DNA from: Micropruina sp.
Lineage (GTDB): Bacteria; Actinomycetota; Actinomycetes; Propionibacteriales; Propionibacteriaceae
Reading direction: 5' to 3'
DNA: 64,000 nt
Assembly: GCA_016711105.1 (NCBI GenBank)
Contig: JADJTO010000004.1
Span: 124,001-188,000 of the forward strand
In this document: positions 48,186 through 57,046 of the stretch, one piece after another
Layout: every line of letters begins with the position of its first letter
How positions within the stretch are numbered: the first letter of the stretch is position 1
The notes under the pieces: generated by a model
What the model was told of the DNA's origin: nothing
The model's database searches: none
Seen by the model: only the letters and a program-made list of their open reading frames with translations
Translations under genes and position numbers: made by a program

Positions 48186-48654
48186 CCGCCGACCACCTCG
48201 CTGATCGTGGCCGGGGCGTTGGGCTTGCCTGTGCCGTCGGGGTTACTGCCGTCGCTGCCCGCCTTCGCGATGCTACGCAGGACATCAAGGGAGGCAGACT
48301 TCCGGATGGGTCACCGCACTGCAGCATGAACAGGCCGGAGGTGGCCAACCGGTGACATGAGGTGTCGTTGTAGAAGCCCTGCTTGGCCAGGTTCTCAAAG
48401 GAATGCACGGTGCAGGGGGCTCCGGGTCGGTTCATCGTGATCGTTACCTAGCCCGCACTCATCTTCAGGACGAAGGTGGCCACTCCCACCGTCGGAACAG
48501 CCGTCCCATTGGGCGGATCCACCGCTCGGGCGGGGTCGCCGGTCACTGTGTAGGTGCAGGTGGTGGTTGGGCCGTTGAAACTCGGTGCGACGGGGGTTGC
48601 GGTGGAACAACCGGTCAGCAGCAGCGCGGTGGCCAAGAGGAGGCGGATTCTCAC
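48182..48654 (-). pseudogene. Decayed peptidyl-prolyl isomerase (cyclophilin) lipoprotein
   Basis: From GTG 48654 it encodes a lipoprotein signal (LLLATALLLTGCSTA, lipobox ending in Cys), then a linker and the first strand ATFVLKMSAG. An in-frame TAG follows at 48448-48450. The same frame continues with cyclophilin sequence VTITMNRPGAPCTV, HSFENLAKQGFYNDTSCHRL and FMLQCGDPSG. The central catalytic region (about 100 residues, including the usual MANAGPxTNGSQFFI) is then missing. In another frame the family C-terminus appears: SLDVLRSIAKAGSDG, ending ISEVVGG at 48182. The product could not be a working isomerase. Confidence 0.78.
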
Positions 48655-48721
48655 CCACGACACCCTGCCAGATGCTGGGGTTCGGGTGTGGGGAGATCGG
48701 GCCCCCAACTAGGGTGGGCCC

Positions 48722-49408
48722 ATGGTGCAGCTGACCAAGATCTATACCCGCACCGGGGATGCCGGCGAGACTCGTCTCTCCGACATGTCCCTGGCCGCCA
48801 AGACCGACCTACGGGTGGAAGCCTACGGACACGTGGACGAGGCCAACTCTGTGCTCGGTCTGGTGACCTCAGCCGGAGAGCTGCCAGAGCGATCCATGGC
48901 CATGCTGCGGCACATCCAGAACGAGCTCTTCGACCTTGGGGCAGACCTCTCCACGCCACTTGCTGACGACCCTCCGTGGGAGCCGCTGCGGATCATCCCC
49001 TCCTGCATCACCCGACTCGAGGAATGGTGCGACGAGCTGTCTGGTTCGCTGGAGCCGCTCAACTCCTTCATCCTCCCCGGCGGCACCCTGACCGCAGCCC
49101 ATTGCCACCTGGGCAGGACGGTCGTCCGGCGGGCCGAGCGAGCAGCCTGGCGAGCCGCCGAGCAGTATGGCGTGGACACCGCGGGAGGGCTGAACAGCCA
49201 GGCCATCACCTACTTGAACCGACTCTCCGACCTGCTCTTCCTGATCGGGCGGGTGGCCAACCACGAGGTGGGCGATGTGCTCTGGCTACCGGGCACCGAC
49301 CGGGCACCCGTGGAAGCAAAAGCAGCCAAGCGCCGGGCGAGGGCTCAGCGGGTCAACGCGGACGCCCGCGGTACGACATCCCCGGAGGGGATGACTCCAA
49401 CCAGCTGA
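48722..49408 (+). CDS. PduO-type cob(I)alamin adenosyltransferase
   Basis: 228 residues. It attaches the adenosyl group to cobalamin. The ATP-binding N-terminus TKIYTRTGDAGETRLSD, the VEAYGHVDEANSVLG helix, and the C-terminal RRAERAAWRAAE and YLNRLSDLLFLIGR motifs are all present. It supplies coenzyme B12 for a methylmalonyl-CoA mutase, consistent with mce at 43.5 kb. The last about 35 residues are a charged tail. The 3' end overlaps the convergent DUF2550 gene by 56 bases. Confidence 0.93.
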   Translation: MVQLTKIYTRTGDAGETRLSDMSLAAKTDLRVEAYGHVDEANSVLGLVTSAGELPERSMAMLRHIQNELFDLGADLSTPLADDPPWEPLRIIPSCITRLEEWCDELSGSLEPLNSFILPGGTLTAAHCHLGRTVVRRAERAAWRAAEQYGVDTAGGLNSQAITYLNRLSDLLFLIGRVANHEVGDVLWLPGTDRAPVEAKAAKRRARAQRVNADARGTTSPEGMTPTS

Positions 49409-49804
49409 GTAGGCCGGTCAGAGACTCGGGCGCCATCGAAAACTCCCAGACTGCGCCCGACCCGGAGATCAACTCGACGATCCGTTGATTGTCGAAGAGC
49501 AACACGGCCTCGACCGGTGTTGGGCCACGCTGACCCCCGGATCTGGTGTCGCCACGCGGAAGCACCATGCGCGGGCGCAGCGAGAGACTGAACGAGTTGA
49601 ACCACTCCAGCGAATCGGCGCGATAACGCGCAACTCCGAGTACCCAACCGGTACCCGGAGTTGTGGTGGTGAGCCGCACACACATTCGAAGGTGCCGCCT
49701 TGACGAGAGAGCCAGCGTCGCCGGGCGATCAACCAGACGACGGGGATCGCCAGGAGCAGGGCGGCCGTCAGCAGGATCGCCTGAACCAGCCCCACCACAT
49801 CCAT
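49353..49804 (-). CDS. DUF2550 membrane protein (apparent frameshift)
   Basis: Actinobacterial family found just after atpC. One N-terminal transmembrane helix (LVQAILLTAALLLAIPVVWL), then RRRWLSRQGGTFEC. The frame is lost at a (TG)4 tract (plus-strand CACACACA 49677-49684). With (TG)3 it reads TFECVRLTTTTPGTGWVLG, continues ARYRADSLEWFNSFSLSLRP, and goes on to the stop at 49353. ATG 49804 is the likely start. The corrected protein is about 149 residues. Function unknown. Confidence 0.82.
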
Positions 49805-49866
49805 GACGACCCCCACTACCCCTTGGCTGCGCTGGGCACCTCAGCGCACGATCCGGCTCAGAACCC

Positions 49867-50280
49867 TCAGTGCAGGCTCTCCGCCCTGCGGGCCGCCTTC
49901 ACCTGCGCACTGGCCCGGTGATAATGCTGCTGCGTCGCGGCATCCACGTCGCCCTCGTTCAGCGCTTTCTCGGCCGAGGCGAGTTCCTTCTCTGCCGACG
50001 CCAGGCCGATTTCGCGGGCGAGCGAGCCGTACTGGCTCAGGATCGCCACGCGATTCTCAGCCACAGAGAGGAACCCGCCGTCGACGGCGATGATTTCCCG
50101 CAGGCCATCAGGGGTGAGGATCTCGGCCGCGCAGGGCACAAGGAGCGCGAGGAAGGGTTCGTGGCCGGGCAGAATGCCCACATCACCTTCGGTGGTCCGG
50201 GCGATCACCGATACGGCCTCGCCCTCCCACACCCGTCGATCGGCCGCCACCACGTCGACGTACAGCACGGCCTCGGCCAT
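49867..50280 (-). CDS. atpC: F1F0 ATP synthase subunit epsilon
   Basis: 137 residues. Central-stalk subunit. The N-terminal beta-sandwich contains EGDVGILPGHEPFLALL and DGGFLSVAENRVAIL; the C-terminal helical pair follows (LASAEKELASAEKAL). The start at 50280 is 1 base from the atpD stop. It is the last subunit gene in the order BEFHAGDC. Confidence 0.96.
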   Translation of the reverse strand: MAEAVLYVDVVAADRRVWEGEAVSVIARTTEGDVGILPGHEPFLALLVPCAAEILTPDGLREIIAVDGGFLSVAENRVAILSQYGSLAREIGLASAEKELASAEKALNEGDVDAATQQHYHRASAQVKAARRAESLH

Positions 50281-50281
50281 T

Positions 50282-51736
50282 TCAGCCTTCCTTCTGCATC
50301 CGGTCCCAGTTCTCCATGACCATGTCCATGCCGCCGACGTTGAAGAAGGCCTGCTCGGCGATGTGGTCGACATCGCCGTTGCAGATCATCTTGAACGCCT
50401 CGATGGTGTCGGCCAGAGGAACCGTGGAGCCTGGCCGTTGGTGAACTTGGTTGCCATGTAGGTGTTCTGGCTCAGGAACTGCTGAAGCCGCCGCCGCCCG
50501 GGCCACCATGATCTTGTCCTCTTCGGACAGCTCATCCACACCGAGGATGGCGATGATGTCTTGGAGTTCCTTATTCCGCTGCAGGATCTGCTTCACCCGG
50601 ATGGCGGTGTCGTAGTGCTCCTGACCGATGAACAGCGGGTCAAGGATGCGCGAGGAGCTGGTCAGCGGGTCGACCGCCGGGTACAGGCCTCGCGAGGCGA
50701 CCTCGCGGGACAGTTCGGTGGTCGCGTCCAGGTGGGCGAATGTGGTCGCCGGAGCCGGATCGGTGTAGTCATCGGCGGGCACATAGATCGCCTGCATGGA
50801 GGTGATCGAGTGACCGCGCGTCGAGGTGATCCGCTCCTGCAACTGACCCATTTCGTCCGCCAAGTTCGGCTGGTAGCCCACCGCCGAGGGCATCCGGCCG
50901 AGCAGCGTGGAGACCTCGGAGCCTGCCTGGGTGAAACGGAAGATGTTGTCGATGAACAGCAACACGTCCTGGTTCTGCACGTCGCGGAAGTACTCCGCCA
51001 TGGTCAGGGCACTCAGGGCGACCCGGAGCCGGGTGCCCGGCGGCTCGTCCATCTGGCCGAAGACCAAGGCGGTGTCCTTCATGACGCCGGCCTCGATCAT
51101 CTCGTGGATCAGGTCGTTACCCTCACGGGTGCGCTCCCCCACACCGGCGAACACCGAGGTGCCACCGAAGGTGTGCGCGATCCGGTAGATCATTTCCTGG
51201 ATCAGGACGGTCTTTCCGACGCCCGCACCACCGAACAGGCCGATCTTGCCACCCTCGACGTAAGGGGTGAGCAGGTCGAGCACCTTGATGCCGGTTTCCA
51301 GCATCTTGGTCTTGGGCTCGAGGGCGTCAAACTTCGGCGGCTGACGGTGAATCGGCCAGCGCTCGGTGATCTCAATGCCGGACATGTCCTCACTGAGGCA
51401 CTCCCCGGTCACGTTCCAGACTCGACCCTTGGTCACGTCACCAACGGGCACCGAGATGGGCCCGCCGGTGTCACGGACGAGGGATCCACGACGCATTCCA
51501 TCGGTGGGCTTCAGCGAGATGGCGCGCACGATGTTGTCGCCGACGTGCAGGGCCACCTCGGCGTAGATGCTCCGGGTGGTGCCGCCCGCATCGATATCGA
51601 TCAGCAGGGCGTTGAGGATGTCAGGCATCTGATCCGGCGGGAACTCGATGTCCACCACGGGGCCGATGACCCGGGCAACCCGGCCGACACCCTGGGTCTG
51701 CTCGCTGCTCTCGTTCTTGTCCAGTGTCACAGTCAT
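50282..51736 (-). CDS. atpD: F1F0 ATP synthase subunit beta (two compensating indels)
   Basis: 484 residues as read. Catalytic subunit with Walker A GGAGVGKTVLIQE, the catalytic Glu in GERTREGNDL, and the DELSEEDK loop. About 25 residues near codons 410-435 (50430-50500) are out of frame. The other frame there reads RRLQQFLSQNTYMATKF, followed by TNGQ, which is the family sequence. One extra base near 50498 and one missing base near 50433 cancel, so the frame looks open although this segment is wrong. Confidence 0.95.
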   Translation of the reverse strand: MTVTLDKNESSEQTQGVGRVARVIGPVVDIEFPPDQMPDILNALLIDIDAGGTTRSIYAEVALHVGDNIVRAISLKPTDGMRRGSLVRDTGGPISVPVGDVTKGRVWNVTGECLSEDMSGIEITERWPIHRQPPKFDALEPKTKMLETGIKVLDLLTPYVEGGKIGLFGGAGVGKTVLIQEMIYRIAHTFGGTSVFAGVGERTREGNDLIHEMIEAGVMKDTALVFGQMDEPPGTRLRVALSALTMAEYFRDVQNQDVLLFIDNIFRFTQAGSEVSTLLGRMPSAVGYQPNLADEMGQLQERITSTRGHSITSMQAIYVPADDYTDPAPATTFAHLDATTELSREVASRGLYPAVDPLTSSSRILDPLFIGQEHYDTAIRVKQILQRNKELQDIIAILGVDELSEEDKIMVARAAAASAVPEPEHLHGNQVHQRPGSTVPLADTIEAFKMICNGDVDHIAEQAFFNVGGMDMVMENWDRMQKEG

Positions 51737-51760
51737 TGGTCGATCTCTCGGTCTCGTGCC

Positions 51761-52675
51761 CTATTCCTGGGCGGCGGCTTCGGCCAGCGCACCAGCGCCG
51801 CCGACGATTTCACTGATTTCCTGCGTGATCTCGGCCTGGCGAGCCTGATTGGCCTCGCGAGTCAGACGTTCGATCAATTGTTGTGCGTTGTCGGTAGCTG
51901 ACTTCATGGCCCGTTGCTGGCTGGCCAACTGCGAGGCCGCCGACTGCAACAAGTAGAACCACACTCGGCTGCGCACGTAGAGCGGCAGCAGTTCGTCCAA
52001 CACCGTTTCCGGGTCAGGTTCGAACTCGTAGAGCGGGAGCATCTCCCCCGGCTTGGGCTCGTGCACACCCTGGACGATCTCCAAGGGCAGCAGTCGGCGG
52101 GCCCGCGGGCTCTGCGTGATCATGGACTCCATCCGGGTATAGACACCCCAGATCTCGTCCACCCCGCCCTCCTCGTAGGGCTTGAGGAAATCGGCGATCA
52201 AGGTATCGGCGATCTCCTGGGCATGCGCGTACGTCGGGGCATCCGAGAAGCCGTCCCACGACTTACGGACGGAGAGGCCACGGAACTTCAGATAACCAAT
52301 GGCCTTGCGTCCAACGATGTAGCGGACGACCTCTTTGCCTTCATTCTCCAGCCGTTGACGCAACCGCGCGGCGGTCTTGATGGCATTGGAGGAGTATGCG
52401 CCGTTCATGCCCCGGTCGGAGGTGATCAGCAGCATCGCGACCCGCCGCACCTCACCCCCCTCTGGATGGGCGGTCAGGGGATGGTCAGCGTGCGAGTAGG
52501 TCGCCACGGCCGACACCGCCCGAATCAACTCGGTGATGTAGGGCTCACCGGCCTGGGCGGCCTGCTGCGCCTTGACCACCCGGGAGGCGGCGATCAGCTC
52601 CATCGCCCGGGTGATCTTCTTGGTCGCCGTCACCGACTTCCGGCGCTGGCGCAACTCACGCAAACTCGCCGGCAT
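51761..52675 (-). CDS. atpG: F1F0 ATP synthase subunit gamma
   Basis: 304 residues. Rotor shaft. The N-terminal coiled coil reads LRELRQRRKSVTATKKITRAM, and the C-terminal helix has ASQQRAMKSATDNAQQLI. The inner Rossmann part contains LLITSDRGMNGAYSSN. It lies 3 bases after atpA and 24 bases before atpD. Confidence 0.97.
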   Translation of the reverse strand: MPASLRELRQRRKSVTATKKITRAMELIAASRVVKAQQAAQAGEPYITELIRAVSAVATYSHADHPLTAHPEGGEVRRVAMLLITSDRGMNGAYSSNAIKTAARLRQRLENEGKEVVRYIVGRKAIGYLKFRGLSVRKSWDGFSDAPTYAHAQEIADTLIADFLKPYEEGGVDEIWGVYTRMESMITQSPRARRLLPLEIVQGVHEPKPGEMLPLYEFEPDPETVLDELLPLYVRSRVWFYLLQSAASQLASQQRAMKSATDNAQQLIERLTREANQARQAEITQEISEIVGGAGALAEAAAQE

Positions 52676-52678
52676 TAA

Positions 52679-54319
52679 TCAGCCCCGCTTCTGGGTCTCG
52701 ATACGCTCGACCCCCATGTCCTCGTCCCCGAGCGGCTTGGCGTGGGATTCACCCGCGACCAGAAGCCGTCCGTCACCGGTGGTGAACTGGGTCTTGAACG
52801 TGTCGATCGCCTTGCCGACGACGGTCGCGGTGTCATTGGACCAGCCGCCGGTCTCGCCGATGGTCGTGAGGATGTCGGTGGTGCGCTTGAGGTACTCCAA
52901 CAGTTCACGCTCGAACCGCAGCACGTCGGTGATCGGGACGTCATCGAAGTAGCCGTTGGTGCCCGCCCACACGCTGACCACCTGGTCTGCGACCGGGAAG
53001 GGGGTGTACTGCGGCTGACGAAGCAGCTCCACCAGCCGCGCACCCCGCTCCAACTGCCGCCGCGAGGTGGCGTCCAGGTCGGAGGCGAACATGGCGAAGG
53101 CCTGCATGTCGCGATACTGAGCCAGGCCGATCTTGAGCGTGCCCGAGACGTTCTTCATCGCCTTGATCTGCGCCGCACCGCCCACGCGGGAGACCGAGAT
53201 GCCGACGTCGATAGCCGGACGCTGGTTGGCGTTGAACAAGTCGGACTGGAGGAAGATCTGACCGTCGGTGATCGAGATCACATTGGTCGGAATGTAGGCC
53301 GAGACGTCATTGGCCTTGGTTTCGATCACCGGCAGACCGGTCATCGAGCCACCGCCGAGCTCGTCGGAGAGCTTGGCGCAACGCTCAAGCAGACGCGAGT
53401 GGACGTAGAAGACGTCACCGGGGTAGGCCTCGCGGCCCGGCGGACGCCGCAGCAGCAGCGACATGGCGCGGTAGGCCTCAGCCTGCTTGGTCAGGTCGTC
53501 GAAGATGATCAGCACATGCTTGCCGGCGTACATCCAGTGCTGGCCGATGGCCGAGCCGGTGTACGGGGCGATGTACTTGAAGCCGGCCGGGTCGGACGCG
53601 GGGGCGTGCACGATCGTGGTGTAGGCCATGGCGCCGGACTCTTCGAGGACGTTCCGCAGAGCGGCGATCGTCGAACCCTTCTGGCCGATCGCCACATAGA
53701 TGCAGCGCACCTGCTTGGTCGGGTCGCCGGTCTCCCAGAACGCCTTCTGGTTGATGATGGTGTCCACCGCGATCGCCGTCTTGCCGGTCTTGCGGTCGCC
53801 GATGATCAGCTGTCGCTGGCCGCGGCCGATCGGGGTCATGGAGTCGATCGCCTTGATCCCGGTCTGCAGCGGTTCGGTCACGCTCTGGCGATCCATCACG
53901 CCGGCCGCCTGAAGTTCCAGCGCACGCCGGCCGTCGATGCCCTTGAGTTCGCCCAGTCCGTCGATGGGGTTGCCCATCGCGTCCACCACACGGCCCAGGT
54001 AGCCGTCGCCAACCTCAACACTGAGGATGTCCCCGGTCCGACGTACGGTCGACCCCTCATCAATGCCCTCGGAGTCGCCCAGAACCACGACGCCGATCTC
54101 GCGGACGTCCAGGTTCAGCGCGATTCCCTTGGTGCCGTTAGCGAACTCCAAGAGTTCGTTAGCCATCGCCGAGGGCAGGCCCTCGACCCGCGCGATCCCG
54201 TCACCGGACACGACCACGGTGCCGATCTCATCACGGGACGCGGTGGCGGGGGCGAAGTTGGTCACAAACCGGTCAAGCGCGTCCCGGATCTCCTCGGGAC
54301 GAATCGTCAGTTCCGCCAT
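52679..54319 (-). CDS. atpA: F1F0 ATP synthase subunit alpha
   Basis: 546 residues. Non-catalytic nucleotide-binding subunit. Walker A is GDRKTGKTAIAVD, the arginine-finger region lies in ISVSRVGGAAQIKAM, and the N-terminus TIRPEEIRDALDRF is typical. The C-terminus has the extended tail common in actinobacteria. No break in frame is visible. Confidence 0.98.
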   Translation of the reverse strand: MAELTIRPEEIRDALDRFVTNFAPATASRDEIGTVVVSGDGIARVEGLPSAMANELLEFANGTKGIALNLDVREIGVVVLGDSEGIDEGSTVRRTGDILSVEVGDGYLGRVVDAMGNPIDGLGELKGIDGRRALELQAAGVMDRQSVTEPLQTGIKAIDSMTPIGRGQRQLIIGDRKTGKTAIAVDTIINQKAFWETGDPTKQVRCIYVAIGQKGSTIAALRNVLEESGAMAYTTIVHAPASDPAGFKYIAPYTGSAIGQHWMYAGKHVLIIFDDLTKQAEAYRAMSLLLRRPPGREAYPGDVFYVHSRLLERCAKLSDELGGGSMTGLPVIETKANDVSAYIPTNVISITDGQIFLQSDLFNANQRPAIDVGISVSRVGGAAQIKAMKNVSGTLKIGLAQYRDMQAFAMFASDLDATSRRQLERGARLVELLRQPQYTPFPVADQVVSVWAGTNGYFDDVPITDVLRFERELLEYLKRTTDILTTIGETGGWSNDTATVVGKAIDTFKTQFTTGDGRLLVAGESHAKPLGDEDMGVERIETQKRG

Positions 54320-54351
54320 GGTGTGTCCTAGCTCTTCTCGTTGGTCGTCAA

Positions 54352-55146
54352 TTAACTGATCTGTCGTTCGGCCTCGGTCAGCCGCCCGGCCACCGTGCCC
54401 TCAATCTCTTCGTCGCCCACCACGACCCGGACGCCGCCGAGCACCGTGGGATCGACGCTCACTTGCAGGTTGACCTCCCGAGCCAGCTGGCGGCTGAGCG
54501 CGAGGCGCAACCGGTCGGCCTGTTCAGGGGTCAGCGGTCGAGCCACCACTACTCGGGCGACTGCGCGTTGCCGCACGTCGGAGGCCAAGGTCAGGTAGTT
54601 GGCCAGCGTCAGGTCATAGGTGCGATTCCGGGCCACAACAGCCCTGCGAGCCAGCGCCAAGGTGAACGAGCGGACCCGGCCGGCAAGGAGATCCGAGATC
54701 AGTTCCTGGCGGCCCTGCAGCGACGTGTCGCGGTCGGCCAAGGCCGAACGAAGCCCGTCGTCGCCGGAAACCACCCGCCCGAACCGGAACAGCTCATCCT
54801 CAACCTCATCCAGGGCCGCCTCCGACTGGGCTGCGGAGAGCAGCGCACGCACTGCTTGGCGTTCCAACGCGGCCGCGAAACCCGATCCCGTGCTCCAGCG
54901 GAGTTTCGCCGCTTCACGAAGCACGACCTGGGCATCGAGCGAGACCCGCCCTCCGAAGAGGGCACTGACCAACTGGCCTCGGGCCTCAACGCTGGTGCTT
55001 GGATCCGTCAGTGCTCGACGCAGCGCAGGCTGCTTCTCGACCACATCGACAACCGAAAAGAGTTCCTCGGCCAGTGGAGCGGACGGGTTCTGGGTGTCCA
55101 GGACCCGGTCGAGCGCGCTCAGACGCGCGTCCTGGGTAGCACTCAT
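54352..55146 (-). CDS. atpH: F1F0 ATP synthase subunit delta
   Basis: 264 residues. Connects F1 to the peripheral stalk. The N-terminal extension (SATQDARLSALDRVLDTQN) makes it longer than the usual 180 residues, as in several actinobacteria. The C-terminal OSCP-type end VDPTVLGGVRVVVGDEEIEG is clear. ATGA overlap with atpF. Confidence 0.93.
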   Translation of the reverse strand: MSATQDARLSALDRVLDTQNPSAPLAEELFSVVDVVEKQPALRRALTDPSTSVEARGQLVSALFGGRVSLDAQVVLREAAKLRWSTGSGFAAALERQAVRALLSAAQSEAALDEVEDELFRFGRVVSGDDGLRSALADRDTSLQGRQELISDLLAGRVRSFTLALARRAVVARNRTYDLTLANYLTLASDVRQRAVARVVVARPLTPEQADRLRLALSRQLAREVNLQVSVDPTVLGGVRVVVGDEEIEGTVAGRLTEAERQIS

Positions 55147-55685
55147 ACCTTGTGACCCGATGCCTGCTCGGCCTGCGACTCCAGATCCGCGATGAACCGG
55201 TCAACGGTTCGGCGGGCCCGATCATCGTCGTCCAATGACTCACCGACGATGCGCCCGGCCAGCGTGGTTGCCAGGCCGCCGACTTCGGTTCGAAGCTGTT
55301 GGACCGCCAGCGAGCGCTCGGCCTCGATTTGGGCCTTGGCGTGAGCCAGGAGTCGGGCCGACTCCTCCTGAGCCTGCGCCCGCATTTCAGCCAGGATGCT
55401 GGTGCCCTGCGACTTGGCCTCTTCGCGGATGCGAGCTGCCTCTTCGCGAGCGGTGGCCAGCTGCGCGTTGTAGTCGTTCAACGCGGTCGCAGCGTCAGCC
55501 TGCGCCTTTTCGGCCCGTTCGATCCCACCCTGAATGACGGCAGTGCGCTCGGCGTAGGTCTCCTCGAACTTGGGCACCACGAACTTCGCAATGGCGTACC
55601 AGACGATCAAGAAGAGTACGAAGCCCGCGATGAGTTCCGGGATAGCCGGAATGAGCGGGATCTCGCCTGCCAGCGACGGCAACAT
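55143..55685 (-). CDS. atpF: F1F0 ATP synthase subunit b
   Basis: 180 residues. Peripheral stalk. One N-terminal transmembrane helix (IPELIAGFVLFLIVWYAIAKF) and a long Ala/Glu/Arg coiled coil. Two starts are possible: GTG 55700, overlapping the atpE stop as GTGA, or ATG 55685 with GAGGG 8 bases upstream. The ATG begins MLPSLAGEIPL and fits the family better. ATGA overlap with atpH. Confidence 0.94.
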   Translation of the reverse strand: MLPSLAGEIPLIPAIPELIAGFVLFLIVWYAIAKFVVPKFEETYAERTAVIQGGIERAEKAQADAATALNDYNAQLATAREEAARIREEAKSQGTSILAEMRAQAQEESARLLAHAKAQIEAERSLAVQQLRTEVGGLATTLAGRIVGESLDDDDRARRTVDRFIADLESQAEQASGHKV

Positions 55686-55696
55686 TGGAGTGACCC

Positions 55697-55921
55697 TCAC
55701 TGAATGGCGAACGCCAGGGCGATGCCGATGATGGCGAGAGCCTCAACCACGGCAAAGCCGATCCAGGCGGTGCTGAGCAGGGCGCCGCGAGCCTCGGGCT
55801 GCCGAGCCGTACCGTTGATCACCGAGGCGAAGATCCAGGCGACGCCAAGTGCCGGGCCGAGGGTTGCCAAGCCGTAGCCGAGCATGTTGAGAGAGCCGGT
55901 GATCTCCAGGATGGGGAGCAT
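55697..55921 (-). CDS. atpE: F1F0 ATP synthase subunit c
   Basis: 74 residues. Ring-forming proteolipid with two transmembrane helices. The polar loop RQPEARG and the ion-binding carboxylate Glu in FAVVEALAIIGIAL are present. No extra Na+-site pattern is evident, so proton coupling is the default reading. AGGAAA lies before the start. Confidence 0.97.
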   Translation of the reverse strand: MLPILEITGSLNMLGYGLATLGPALGVAWIFASVINGTARQPEARGALLSTAWIGFAVVEALAIIGIALAFAIQ

Positions 55922-55967
55922 TTGGTTTTCCTTTCGGACGGGTTAGAACGTGGTGCAGTGTGGGTGG

Positions 55968-56780
55968 TCAGTGTTCTTCCGCTATCGACGAGGCGATGTA
56001 CTGCGCGGAAAGGACGGTGAAGATGTATGCCTGCAGAACGGCCACGAAGATCTCTAGGGCGAAGATGGCGCCGCTCATGAGGAGTGCGACTCCGCCGGCC
56101 AGTTTGTAGCCGATGCTGGCCTGCTCGAGCAGGAGGGCGCCGCCCATAACGAAAACTACGACGACCAGATGGCCTGCGAAGAGGTTCGCGAACAGACGGA
56201 GAGCCAGCGTAATCGGCCGCACGATGAAATTCGAGGCGAACTCCAGCGGAATGATGATGACCCAGAGCGCGGGCGGCACGCCTTCGGGGAGGGTCATCCG
56301 CTTCAGATAGCCGAAGACTCCCCACTTGGCGATACCCGCGGCGTTGTACAGGATGAACGTCAACATCGCGAGAGCGTAGGCGTAACCAACCTTCGAGAAG
56401 GTCGGGAACATGAGCAGGAAGAACTGCCCAAACAAGTTGTTCACCAGGATGAACGAGAAGAGTGCGACGAGGTAGGGAAGGAACTTTCGATACTCGTGGC
56501 CCAAGATGTCGCGAGCGATGCCATTGCGGAGCACGTTGTAGATCTGCTCCCCAGCGAACTGCTTCTTTCCTGGGACCAACTTGTGGCCGTTGGCCAGCCA
56601 GATCCAGACGCCGATGACGATCACTGCGCCGAGGACTGCCTGGAAGAGGTGGTTGTTGATCCAGTCGACTCCGGCACCAGGGAACAGCGGACGACCGTCG
56701 AAGCTGTGGACACCGGGAGGCCAATGAGAATCCTCCGCTTCGCCCCCCTCCATGGGGATGACCAGGCCTAGCAGCCCCAT
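55968..56780 (-). CDS. atpB: F1F0 ATP synthase subunit a
   Basis: 270 residues. Stator channel. The essential arginine lies in RPITLALRLFANLFAGH within the fourth helix, and NNLFGQFFLLMFPT is the conserved second-helix region. It starts after AGGAGG (plus strand 56785-56790), 19 bases after the atpZ stop. Confidence 0.97.
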   Translation of the reverse strand: MGLLGLVIPMEGGEAEDSHWPPGVHSFDGRPLFPGAGVDWINNHLFQAVLGAVIVIGVWIWLANGHKLVPGKKQFAGEQIYNVLRNGIARDILGHEYRKFLPYLVALFSFILVNNLFGQFFLLMFPTFSKVGYAYALAMLTFILYNAAGIAKWGVFGYLKRMTLPEGVPPALWVIIIPLEFASNFIVRPITLALRLFANLFAGHLVVVVFVMGGALLLEQASIGYKLAGGVALLMSGAIFALEIFVAVLQAYIFTVLSAQYIASSIAEEH

Positions 56781-56799
56781 CGCGCCTCCTGATTCGACG

Positions 56800-56995
56800 T
56801 CACGGTAATCGTCCGTACCTCATGATGACCATATACACCCCCGCGGCAGCACCGACGATGATGCCGAGCGGAAAAACAAAGGTGGTCCTGAAAAAAATAG
56901 TCCAGAAGCCACCCGATACCGCCATAAACCAGGAGGCCAGCAACCAGGTAGCTGATGATCCGCATCCCTTGGTCGGCGCCGCCTCGCTCGTCCAT
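56800..56995 (-). CDS. AtpZ/AtpI-family small membrane protein (apparent frameshift)
   Basis: About 64 residues after correction. The start MDERGGADQGMRIISYLVAG leads into two transmembrane helices. The frame breaks at a run of seven Ts on the minus strand (plus-strand A run 56891-56897). With six Ts it reads LLDYFFRTTFVFPLGIIVG and ends MVIMRYGRLP at 56800, just before atpB. Relatives aid c-ring assembly or Mg2+/Ca2+ handling; which applies here is unknown. Confidence 0.8.
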
Positions 56996-57046
56996 AGCGA
57001 TCCGGACTCTAGCAGCAACGTTGCTTGTCCGGCCACCGTTGCGCGG

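Noticed and set aside
56885..56900. Canonical -1 slippery heptamer (T TTT TTT) in atpZ
   Set aside because: A -1 slip leads into a frame without the AtpZ C-terminus; only +1, or a six-T sequence, restores the family protein.
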